A stretch of 64,000 nt of DNA, taken from CAWCUK01 sp963798775 (GTDB lineage: Bacteria > Bacteroidota > Ignavibacteria > Ignavibacteriales > Ignavibacteriaceae). The translations under genes were made by a program, and so were the position numbers. The stretch spans positions 1,612,001 to 1,676,000 of the forward strand of contig CAWCUK010000001.1 in NCBI GenBank assembly GCA_963798775.1. Direction: 5' to 3'. Position 1 is the stretch's first letter, and every line of letters begins with the position of its first letter. The notes below the pieces were generated by a model, which saw only the letters and a program-made list of their open reading frames with translations, had not been told where the DNA came from and did not search any database. Shown in pieces: positions 27,877-34,892 of this stretch.

Positions 27877-30831
27877 TTAATTAGGAACCTGGCTCGCTTG
27901 AAATACCGCGTTACTTGTTTTTCCGTAATCAAGTACATTCACAACATTATTCATATCAAGATCACCATCTTTATAACCCGTTTCAAATATGCTGTTACCT
28001 ACGGTACCATAATCAAGAACATTTATTGTCCCGTTATGATCCCCGTCTCCGGCATACATACCGAAAGTGCCGTTTCCTAAATCAGCCATTGGCGTAGTTC
28101 CGTAAGCCTTATTTTCTCCGGTTGTAAAATCATACAAACTTGAACTGCTTGATAAGGCAACTGGGTTAGCACTCATTACAGCTAAATGATTTCTGTGTTT
28201 AATTACTATATAATAATTTCCTGAGTTTACATTGCTGAAATTAACTTTGCTTGTTCCGTCCACGTCAACAATTGAACCGTCATTCTTTATAAAAGCAGCT
28301 CGTTTTGCGGCTACAGTACCGGCAGCTGTTCCTGTACGTAATTCAACTAAAACCCAATCAACAACATTAGCGGGAATGTTTTCTACAGTCTCACTTGAGG
28401 AAGAAGTTCCAACTTCAGTTATTTGAAGATTATCTAAATAAACTACTTTTCCTGAACTCATTTGATTAAAGTAAACAAAATCTTCAGAAGCGCTTGCCGC
28501 TGTAAATTCTAGAGTATGCTGCTGCATTGTGGTACTTAAAGTAGTTGATACCGGATCATTAGTATTACCCAAATAAACTGAAACTAATGCACTGCCTGTA
28601 TTAACTTTTCCTGAAAAAGTAATTCTATATTTTTTCCCGGCAGTTAAATCGGTTGATAAATCACTTGAGGCATTTAAGTATAAATAAGCTCCAAAACTAT
28701 GATCAACATAAGTAATTTTTAATGATTTGCTTCCTGTTGCCGCGACATCTGAAGATACTTGTACGGTATTGCTGCCGTAAGCATGCCAGTTTCCGGTACT
28801 GGATTCAAAATCGCCGGCGCCGGATTTTATTAAATTACTTCCTCTTGATCCGTAATTCCAAGGAGCTGCACTATATGGCTGTGATAACGGAATTACATTT
28901 GAGCTTTGTAATGCTGTAGCCATTGAACCATTCTCAAACGGTCCTTGCAGAAATACTTTTGCGTTTACTGTTACACCTGTTGAAGGTGCCGGTCCCGATA
29001 ATTTATATGTAGCAGTGTTTGATGAACTTATCGCGTTTCCTGCGGCGTCTTTTACATTAGATACAGTAACTGTGTAATTCTGATTTGTTTGATGCTGAGA
29101 AGTTGTTAATGTAACTTTATTCCCGTTCGATAAAGCCGCACTGCTTACAGAAATACCGCCGCTGATTGAATAATTTGATTTATTTTGTGCGTCAGAAGTA
29201 TTAACTGTCTCTGAAAAATTTACCACAACTGTAGTAGCGTTTGTTATTGAAGCGCCTGTAACAGTCGGCGGAGTAACATCACTTGCTTGACTTGTTCCTG
29301 ACTGAAAAGCTCCTCTGTCCGGATTTGATGACGGAATACTTTTCCCATCTAAATCTTTAGTATAACCGGTTACACTTATTCCGCTGCCTTTTGCCGGAGA
29401 TGAGCTTTTTAGATGGAAATCTCCATAACTAAAAGCGCTGCTGAATGAATCATTAACAAACTGCGGATCAGTTGAAAGATCGTTGGTAACGTTTGTGTTG
29501 CTTGTCCAAGTACTGAAATTAACAGTATAAAGATCAAAAACTGAATTATGATTATATTTTCCGGCACTTCCGTCCCAATAAACCGAAGTACCTGCTTTAT
29601 ATTTATATTCTATAATATTGCCGTTGATGATGTTATTTTGGAAATGATTATTTACCCAAATTTCATCTTGATGATAATGAGCGGAAGTACCGTCTTTATA
29701 GGTTAACTGTACATCATCGGGAACGTGTATTACAATTCCGCCTTCAAAAATATTATTTTGAATATAACCGCCTTGAAATCCGGTAGTTCCTTTTCCGCAG
29801 ATGTAAATAGGATTAGAAGGAACCCAACCAAATGCGGCCGCTTCATCTGTTCCCCCAACTTTAATTGTATTATTATATATTTTGGGATTAATAGCGTTTA
29901 ATACAAGCATCCCATGATTCTGAGATCCAATAATTAAATTTCCACGGATAATAAGATTTTTAACAGTATGTGCCTGCGGCTGAACTTTTATACCATGGGT
30001 TCCGGCACCCGAAAATAAGTTATATTCGATAGTAATATTATCTCCGCCTCCGAAATCTAAAAGTTCGGTTTGAGAATTATAAAATTTATTATCATGTACC
30101 CAAATATTTCCTTCCGCCGCGTAAAAGTGCATTCCGTAAAGATTTTTCATTTCGCAGTAACCAAATTCAAGATCGTGCACAGGTTTAAAAGACCAATTTT
30201 CAGCAGAGGATTCGGAACGTCCGGGATTAAATAAAATATAACCGTCTGTGGCGTCGCCGGAAGCGTTTCCGTCAAAAACATCCCTTAAAAATTTAAGATG
30301 ATGATGACCGTCGTCAGTAACTCCCTGAAATTCTACATTGCCTCTGAACTCTAAATCTTGAAAAATAATATAGGAACAGCCGCCGGATAGAAAGGCATAT
30401 TTGCCGCCGAGATTTTTAGTACTAATAACAGGTTTATTTCCTGAGCCGTAAGAACCAATAGTTATATAAGCGTCGGCGTTTCCCGCAAGCCCGAACGGAA
30501 TTTCCATTATAGCTTGATTAGCTACAGAGCTAGGAGCCCATCTTTCCCCTGCTTTTAATAAAATACTGTCGCCGGGTTTTATCAAATTCCATGAACTTTG
30601 TAACTTACTTATAGTCTTCCAAGGACTAGATTCAGAAGTTCCATTATTCGAATCATTCCCATTGGATGCGTCTATATAATAATTAGTAGCCCAATTTGTT
30701 TGAAAGGCTGCAAAGATAAAGAATAATATCAGAGGAAGAACTTTAATATTATTCTTTACCATATTAAAAGAATATTTATTTGCACTCACTTTCTTTGTCC
30801 TTTCTTGGTTGTTTATCATCTTGCTTTTCAC
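27877..30831 (-). CDS. Large secreted beta-helix protein with Ig-like, carbohydrate-binding-like and dockerin-like C-terminal domains
   Basis: The longest gene, 984 residues. The first start is GTG 30831; ATG 30819 or the Met before VKNNIKVLPLILFFIFAAF (signal peptide, about residues 24-48) are alternatives. Domains in order: a right-handed beta-helix (about 50-510) paralogous to the 24894 protein; an Ig-like/SbsA-type domain (VTPPTVTGASITNATTVVV, about 525-615); a jelly-roll carbohydrate-binding-like segment (GAGDFESSTGNWHAY, VVYLDNLQITEV); a domain with VVDWVLVELRTGTAAGTV and HRNHLAVMSANPVAL, frequent in secreted Bacteroidota proteins. The tail has two EF-hand-like loops, GDGDHNGTINVLD and GDLDMNNVVNVLD. 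It ends QASQVPN without a T9SS signature, so how it is held at the surface is unclear. Probably a polysaccharide-binding or -cleaving protein. Confidence 0.82.
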   Translation of the reverse strand: MKSKMINNQERTKKVSANKYSFNMVKNNIKVLPLILFFIFAAFQTNWATNYYIDASNGNDSNNGTSESSPWKTISKLQSSWNLIKPGDSILLKAGERWAPSSVANQAIMEIPFGLAGNADAYITIGSYGSGNKPVISTKNLGGKYAFLSGGCSYIIFQDLEFRGNVEFQGVTDDGHHHLKFLRDVFDGNASGDATDGYILFNPGRSESSAENWSFKPVHDLEFGYCEMKNLYGMHFYAAEGNIWVHDNKFYNSQTELLDFGGGDNITIEYNLFSGAGTHGIKVQPQAHTVKNLIIRGNLIIGSQNHGMLVLNAINPKIYNNTIKVGGTDEAAAFGWVPSNPIYICGKGTTGFQGGYIQNNIFEGGIVIHVPDDVQLTYKDGTSAHYHQDEIWVNNHFQNNIINGNIIEYKYKAGTSVYWDGSAGKYNHNSVFDLYTVNFSTWTSNTNVTNDLSTDPQFVNDSFSSAFSYGDFHLKSSSPAKGSGISVTGYTKDLDGKSIPSSNPDRGAFQSGTSQASDVTPPTVTGASITNATTVVVNFSETVNTSDAQNKSNYSISGGISVSSAALSNGNKVTLTTSQHQTNQNYTVTVSNVKDAAGNAISSSNTATYKLSGPAPSTGVTVNAKVFLQGPFENGSMATALQSSNVIPLSQPYSAAPWNYGSRGSNLIKSGAGDFESSTGNWHAYGSNTVQVSSDVAATGSKSLKITYVDHSFGAYLYLNASSDLSTDLTAGKKYRITFSGKVNTGSALVSVYLGNTNDPVSTTLSTTMQQHTLEFTAASASEDFVYFNQMSSGKVVYLDNLQITEVGTSSSSETVENIPANVVDWVLVELRTGTAAGTVAAKRAAFIKNDGSIVDVDGTSKVNFSNVNSGNYYIVIKHRNHLAVMSANPVALSSSSSLYDFTTGENKAYGTTPMADLGNGTFGMYAGDGDHNGTINVLDYGTVGNSIFETGYKDGDLDMNNVVNVLDYGKTSNAVFQASQVPN

Positions 30832-30871
30832 TTCGTATTTCCTTTTTTAACTATCATTAAATTGACGAGTG

Positions 30872-30913
30872 CAAATTATGTCTTAAAGGAAGGCTTATAA
30901 ATCGGGGAAAACC
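30872..30913 (-). promoter_or_regulatory. Shared upstream element and -7-like box of the large beta-helix gene
   Basis: ATCGGGGAAAACC at 30901-30913 repeats 13 bases of the palindrome at 27714-27730. Exactly 22 nt separate it from TAATTTG (minus strand, 30878-30872), as 22 nt separate the other copy from TAGATTTG. This -7 box is one base short of consensus and has no TTG, which fits an activator-dependent promoter. The gene start is about 40 bp further on. Confidence 0.55.
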
Positions 30914-31136
30914 TGAAAAGAAATGACGAACTTGCTGAAAAGAATTAGGAGATTACCTTAAAAGGATAAAAGAGATTAAAATGGTTTAATTTTATTTAGT
31001 AGAAGTTAGTCAAGGTAAAATTTCTGTAATAAATCTTAATTTTTCTTTTAGCATGAGGTAATTAAGCATATAATTTTACCAAAAAGCGGAGTACAAAAAC
31101 CAAAAAAGTAAAATAATAGGGATACAAGATACATCT
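30914..31136. other. Intergenic stretch without recognisable gene
   Basis: The gap between the minus-strand gene start and the tRNA is 339 bp. Outside the regulatory element at 30872-30913 and the tRNA promoter I see only AT-rich sequence with short open frames and no conserved signature. Confidence 0.6.
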
Positions 31137-31166
31137 TTGAAAGAATTCTAAATTTCATTATTTTTG
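31137..31166 (+). promoter_or_regulatory. Bacteroidota-type promoter of the tRNA-Lys gene
   Basis: TTG (31137-31139), 19 nt, then TATTTTTG (31159-31166): an exact match to TTG-N19-TAnnTTTG. The tRNA starts 5 bp later, so transcription would start at or within a few bases of the mature 5' end, leaving little or no leader for RNase P to remove. Confidence 0.8.
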
Positions 31167-31170
31167 ACAC

Positions 31171-31243
31171 GCACCCTTAGCTCAGTTGGTAGAGCATCTG
31201 ACTCTTAATCAGCAGGTCGCCGGTTCGAATCCGGCAGGGTGCA
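31171..31243 (+). tRNA. tRNA-Lys (anticodon CTT)
   Basis: The 73-nt cloverleaf has acceptor arms GCACCCT/AGGGTGC, D-arm GCTC/GAGC with AGTTGGTA, anticodon loop CTCTTAA (anticodon CTT at positions 34-36), variable loop AGGTC, and T-arm GCCGG/CCGGC with loop TTCGAAT. The discriminator base is A and CCA is not encoded. There is a pyrimidine mismatch at the first pair of the anticodon stem. It has its own promoter and terminator, and marks the border between the surface-protein region and the catabolic locus. Confidence 0.96.
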
Positions 31244-31251
31244 CTAAAAAA

Positions 31252-31286
31252 AGCTCGATTTTAAGCTGAAATCGGGCTTTTTTATT
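31252..31286 (+). terminator. Intrinsic terminator of tRNA-Lys
   Basis: AGCTCGATTT (31252-31261) pairs with AAATCGGGCT (31269-31278), ten pairs including one G-T, around the loop TAAGCTG, followed by TTTTTTATTTTT. It begins 8 nt after the tRNA 3' end. Confidence 0.92.
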
Positions 31287-31587
31287 TTTGAAGCTTTCCA
31301 AATTCCCGTTGATTTTTGGTAAAAAGTAGGGAGTTTGGTAGGGACTCCAAAGCATATTCGGAACTTCTAGAAAAATCTTATTTTTAAAGATGTCAAAATC
31401 AATTTAAAAATATTACATGATGAAATTTTTGTCTACAGAAAGTATAATTCTTACCGGTGGAAAAGGTAAACTCCCGAAAGCCTCGGTATTGGTTATGAAA
31501 ATATTTTTGATATCAACAAAATACTTTCAACACTGCTTTAATTAAAATCTTCTTAAAAATAAAAATAAGAAAAAAGTAATTTTTTAC
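31287..31587. other. Intergenic stretch; possible gene remnant
   Basis: About 300 bp between the tRNA terminator and the LacI promoter. In one frame, two short open runs separated by a stop (around 31397-31542) give protein-like residues (VKINLKILHDEIFVYRKYN, then TPESLGIGYENIFDINK). A 42-codon frame at 31417-31545 overlaps them. None has a start signal or recognised family, so I annotate no gene. A decayed insert downstream of the tRNA is possible. Confidence 0.3.
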
Positions 31588-31617
31588 TTGACAATAAAAA
31601 TAATCCTTGTATTTTTG
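31588..31617 (+). promoter_or_regulatory. Bacteroidota-type promoter of the LacI-family regulator
   Basis: TTG (31588-31590), 19 nt, then TATTTTTG (31610-31617), identical in boxes and spacing to the tRNA promoter. The operator at 31615-31630 overlaps the last bases of the -7 box, so a bound repressor would block RNA polymerase. The leader to the ATG at 31741 is about 115 nt. Confidence 0.82.
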
Positions 31618-31630
31618 TAATCGATAACAA
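31615..31630 (+). promoter_or_regulatory. LacI-type operator O1
   Basis: TTGTAATCGATAACAA is a near-perfect palindrome centred on TCGA. Its inner 14 bases (31616-31629) match the LacI/CcpA-type pattern TGWAANCGNTNWCA at every position. It overlaps the -7 box of the regulator promoter, which predicts autorepression. Confidence 0.7.
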
Positions 31631-31682
31631 TAATAAGTCTAGAGCAAAATCTTAACCATTGAAAAAATAATAAGTTATAGAA

Positions 31683-31698
31683 TGTAAACGATTTCACA
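31683..31698 (+). promoter_or_regulatory. LacI-type operator O2
   Basis: TGTAAACGATTTCACA; the first 14 bases again match TGWAANCGNTNWCA completely. It lies in the leader, 67 bp downstream of O1 and 43 bp before the regulator ATG, an arrangement suited to a roadblock or to DNA looping between two dimers. Confidence 0.65.
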
Positions 31699-31740
31699 AG
31701 AATCCAGTGCATTGATAAATCATCTTAAAAAGGATTAATA

Positions 31741-32751
31741 ATGGCGGTTTTAAGAGATGTTGCAAGAAAAGCGGGCGTATCCACCGCAACTGTTTCCAGG
31801 GTACTTAATAGTCCTGAAAACGTTAATCCTGAGACTAGATTAAAAGTTGAAAAGGCGATTAAAGCATTAAATTTTAAACCAAGCCGAGTAGCCCAAAGAT
31901 TGAGAATAAAAGACGGGAGCAGAAAAATAATAGGGCTTGTAGTACCGGATATTCAGAACCCATTTTATGTAGAGGTAGTAAGAGGAGTAGAGGATAAAGC
32001 CTACGCAAATAATTACGCACTGCTGATGTGCAATTTTGCTCAGGACGAAATAAAAGAAAAGCTTTATCTGGATATCATGAAATCTGAATCAGTCGATGGA
32101 TTGATAGTAGCGCCGGTAAATGAAAAAGATAAAGATGTACAAGAACTTGTAAAAAGCGGTCTTCCAATTGTGTGTGTAGATAGAGGGTTAAGCAATTTAG
32201 ATGTTGATGTTGTACTTGTTGATAATATACAAGGATCTTATGAAGCGGTAGATTATCTAATAAAACTCGGGCATGAACGAATAGCTTTTATAGGAGGGCT
32301 GCCAAGTATTCCCACCACACAGAAACGAAGGAAGGGTTATGAGAAAGCCCTTAAAGAGAATAAAATAAAAATAGATGAATCACTTATAAAATTCGGTGAT
32401 TCCAAATATGAAAGCGGCAAAAGGCTGGCAGCGGAAATACTAGATATGAAAAAACGCCCAACAGCCTTATTTACCGGAAACAATTTAATAACTTTTGGAG
32501 CGCTGGAAACAATTCATTCCCGCGGTTTAAATATTCCAAAAGACGTATCAATACTTGGATTCGATGATATGCCGTGGTCGATATCATTAAATCCGCCATT
32601 AACGGCAGTAAGTCAGCCCGGTTATGAAATTGGTAGGAGAGCCGCGGACATGCTTTTTAATAGAATTGCTGAGCCAAGCCAGTCAACAGCACAAATAATC
32701 TTAAAAACAAAATTAATTATAAGGCAGTCGTGCGCTAAATTAGAAAGATAA
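31741..32751 (+). CDS. LacI-family transcriptional regulator
   Basis: A 336-residue LacI/GalR regulator. The N-terminal helix-turn-helix is canonical (LRDVARKAGVSTATVSRVLN), with the hinge helix near residues 48-58 (PSRVAQRLRIKD). The periplasmic-binding-like effector domain includes IIGLVVPDIQNPFYVEVVRG, SVDGLIVAPV, GHERIAFIGGLP, PTALFTGNN and ILGFDDMPWS. It probably represses itself and the catabolic operon downstream, released by a sugar or sugar-acid intermediate. It is the first gene after the tRNA and is transcribed in the same direction as the 28-kb catabolic block. A dimeric DNA-binding mode is assumed from the family. Confidence 0.95.
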   Translation: MAVLRDVARKAGVSTATVSRVLNSPENVNPETRLKVEKAIKALNFKPSRVAQRLRIKDGSRKIIGLVVPDIQNPFYVEVVRGVEDKAYANNYALLMCNFAQDEIKEKLYLDIMKSESVDGLIVAPVNEKDKDVQELVKSGLPIVCVDRGLSNLDVDVVLVDNIQGSYEAVDYLIKLGHERIAFIGGLPSIPTTQKRRKGYEKALKENKIKIDESLIKFGDSKYESGKRLAAEILDMKKRPTALFTGNNLITFGALETIHSRGLNIPKDVSILGFDDMPWSISLNPPLTAVSQPGYEIGRRAADMLFNRIAEPSQSTAQIILKTKLIIRQSCAKLER

Positions 32752-32882
32752 ATCAAGAAGAACAATTTTATAAAGAGAAAATTCAAAATTCAACGAATAG
32801 AAAAAATACAAAACTTCGAAAATAGCGGTTAAAAAATACACTTGTAGCTTAGGTGATAAGGATAGGATGTAATAAAGAAGCA

Positions 32883-32898
32883 ATGCTTCCGATAACAA
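32883..32898 (+). promoter_or_regulatory. Weak LacI-type operator before the catabolic operon
   Basis: ATGCTTCCGATAACAA shares the 9-base half-site CGATAACAA with O1, while the left half differs. It lies 100 bp before the first structural gene. A hairpin-like AGACGGAAACGTCT follows at 32917-32930 and also has an AAACG core. If real, it would link the regulator to this operon. Confidence 0.4.
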
Positions 32899-32997
32899 GA
32901 TTCAGATAAATAATAAGACGGAAACGTCTATTCGAGGATAAAATTACTTAATACTTAAAACTATAAGTGGGTTTAAGGTTTTTAAAAGGAGAATTAT

Positions 32998-34845
32998 ATG
33001 TTTTATCTAAAAAAGAAAATTTCTTTTTGGTTTTGCAATTCATTGATAATTATACTCCAGCTGACAATTATGGCACAGTCTAGTCCTACAGGAACTGTAT
33101 TAATCTCGCCTCAGCCTGCGTATTCGGGAACAATTCCAATCGGCAGTTCCTCTGACCGCGAAATAATTATCTACAACGGTTCAATTCAGAATTTAAATAT
33201 TTCCAGTATAAGCATAACAGGCCCGGACGCCAACGTTTTTTCAATAGTCAATAATCCGGGAAGTAAAACTTTAGGAGCTTTGGAACAGCTTGTCCTTAAA
33301 ATTCATTTTCAGCCTACCGCAACAAATGATGTTTTAGCTACTCTGCTAATCGAATCCGATGCCGGAAGTTTTTCTGACTCACTTATAGGTAAAGGAACCA
33401 GCACCGAACATGGAATAACCGCGTTCGAAAGAATAATTGGAACACAATATCAAGATAATGCCAGTTCATTTATTGGAACTGCGGATGGCGGTTATTTGTT
33501 AGTCGGGAACACAATTAAACAAGATGAAAATTATACTGACGCCTATATTATTAAAACTGATAAAAATGGTAAAGTAGACTGGACTAAAATTTACGGAGGC
33601 AATTTTGATGATGGAGCTTCCGGTGCTGCTGAATTATCCGATGGAAGTTTTATTATAGTTGGCACAAGCAGCAGTTTCGGCGGCGGGCAAGCTGAAGTTT
33701 ATCTGTTAAAACTTGATGCTTCCGGAAATAAAATTTGGGAAAAAACCATCGGGGAAAATAAGGATGTGGGAGCATCTCATATAATAAAAACTTCCGATGG
33801 CGGGCTTTTAATTACGGGCAACACCAAAGATACTCCGGATAACAGCAGAGACGCACTTCTGATAAAAATTGATACCGACGGAAATTTAGTATGGAAAAAA
33901 CATTATGGTACCGCCGATGGTGAGTCGGCTTCGGGAATTACTGCTTCTGAAACAGGCGGATTTATCTTTACCGGTTCTGATGCTCAAAACGGCGGCGGCG
34001 ATTTTAATGTTTTTTGTGTTAAGATAGACGCGGATGGCAACACTATTTGGAGCAAAACTTTTGGCGGTTCTAACTGGGACGGCGGAAGTGATGTTATAAA
34101 AACCTCGGACGGCTATGTGATAAGCGGTTATACTGTTAGTTACGGTGCCAGCGCGGAAGATGCCTACCTGCTGAAAATTGATTTTGATGGAAACGAACAA
34201 TGGCATAAAATTTATGGTTCCGATCATAACGATAGATTTTCATCCGTAGTTCAAATGCCCGACGGAGGATTTCTGGCGGCGGGTTCTTCTGTAAATTTTT
34301 TCTCTGTTAATTATACCTACACCGATGCTTATTTTGTACGGACAGATACAAATGGAAATTTAATCTGGAGTAAATTATACGGCGGAGATAAAAATGATAA
34401 CGCCGGAAGAATAATTTATGACGGCAGCGGCGCTTATGCTACTTTAGGAAATACGAACAGCTACAGCCAGAGCGGAGATTTTTATTTCCTTAAGATAAAT
34501 CAAAATGGAACTTTGACTGATGTAAAGCAACAACAACAGCAGGCTCAGCAGCCTAAACAATTCATTCTTGCTCAAAATTATCCAAATCCTTTTAATCCCT
34601 CAACGCAAATTCAATTTTCAGTCCCTAATAATTCAAAAGACTTAACTCACGTAGAATTAAAAGTTTTCAATATACTCGGAGAAGAAATAGCTGTTCTTTT
34701 AAATGAAGAACTTCATGCCGGCAGATATACATTAACATTTGACAACAATTTTCATTCAAAAAACGAACTGCCGAGCGGAATATATTTTTACAAATTAACC
34801 GCGGGGAAATATTCTGAAACTAAAAAAATGATATTGGAGAAGTAA
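32998..34845 (+). CDS. T9SS-sorted beta-propeller-like surface protein
   Basis: 615 residues, with a signal peptide ending near IMAQSSPTG and a good ribosome-binding site (AAAAGGAG). An Ig-like ASPM/Hydin-type domain (about 30-135; IPIGSSSDREIIIYNG and LKIHFQPTATNDVLATLLI) is followed by about seven repeats of roughly 50 residues of the form DGGYLLVGNT...DAYIIKTDKNGKVDWTK-YGG, expected to build a propeller. A Gln-rich linker (KQQQQQAQQPKQ) leads to the sorting domain FILAQNYPNPFNPSTQIQFS, which ends TKKMILEK. It opens the catabolic block, 47 bp before the TonB receptor gene, and may bind glycan at the cell surface. The repeats are common in this phylum and have no defined enzymatic role. Confidence 0.85.
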   Translation: MFYLKKKISFWFCNSLIIILQLTIMAQSSPTGTVLISPQPAYSGTIPIGSSSDREIIIYNGSIQNLNISSISITGPDANVFSIVNNPGSKTLGALEQLVLKIHFQPTATNDVLATLLIESDAGSFSDSLIGKGTSTEHGITAFERIIGTQYQDNASSFIGTADGGYLLVGNTIKQDENYTDAYIIKTDKNGKVDWTKIYGGNFDDGASGAAELSDGSFIIVGTSSSFGGGQAEVYLLKLDASGNKIWEKTIGENKDVGASHIIKTSDGGLLITGNTKDTPDNSRDALLIKIDTDGNLVWKKHYGTADGESASGITASETGGFIFTGSDAQNGGGDFNVFCVKIDADGNTIWSKTFGGSNWDGGSDVIKTSDGYVISGYTVSYGASAEDAYLLKIDFDGNEQWHKIYGSDHNDRFSSVVQMPDGGFLAAGSSVNFFSVNYTYTDAYFVRTDTNGNLIWSKLYGGDKNDNAGRIIYDGSGAYATLGNTNSYSQSGDFYFLKINQNGTLTDVKQQQQQAQQPKQFILAQNYPNPFNPSTQIQFSVPNNSKDLTHVELKVFNILGEEIAVLLNEELHAGRYTLTFDNNFHSKNELPSGIYFYKLTAGKYSETKKMILEK

Positions 34846-34892
34846 TACATAAGTTAAATAAATATCATTCATTAACTAAAAAGGGAGACGAT

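Noticed and set aside
31417..31545. 42-codon ORF after the tRNA terminator
   Set aside because: Overlaps another protein-like frame, has no ribosome-binding site and no recognisable family; not called as a gene.
33400..34500. CRISPR-like or tandem DNA repeat
   Set aside because: The periodicity is at protein level (about 50-residue propeller repeats); the DNA is not a direct repeat. No CRISPR array was seen anywhere in the window.
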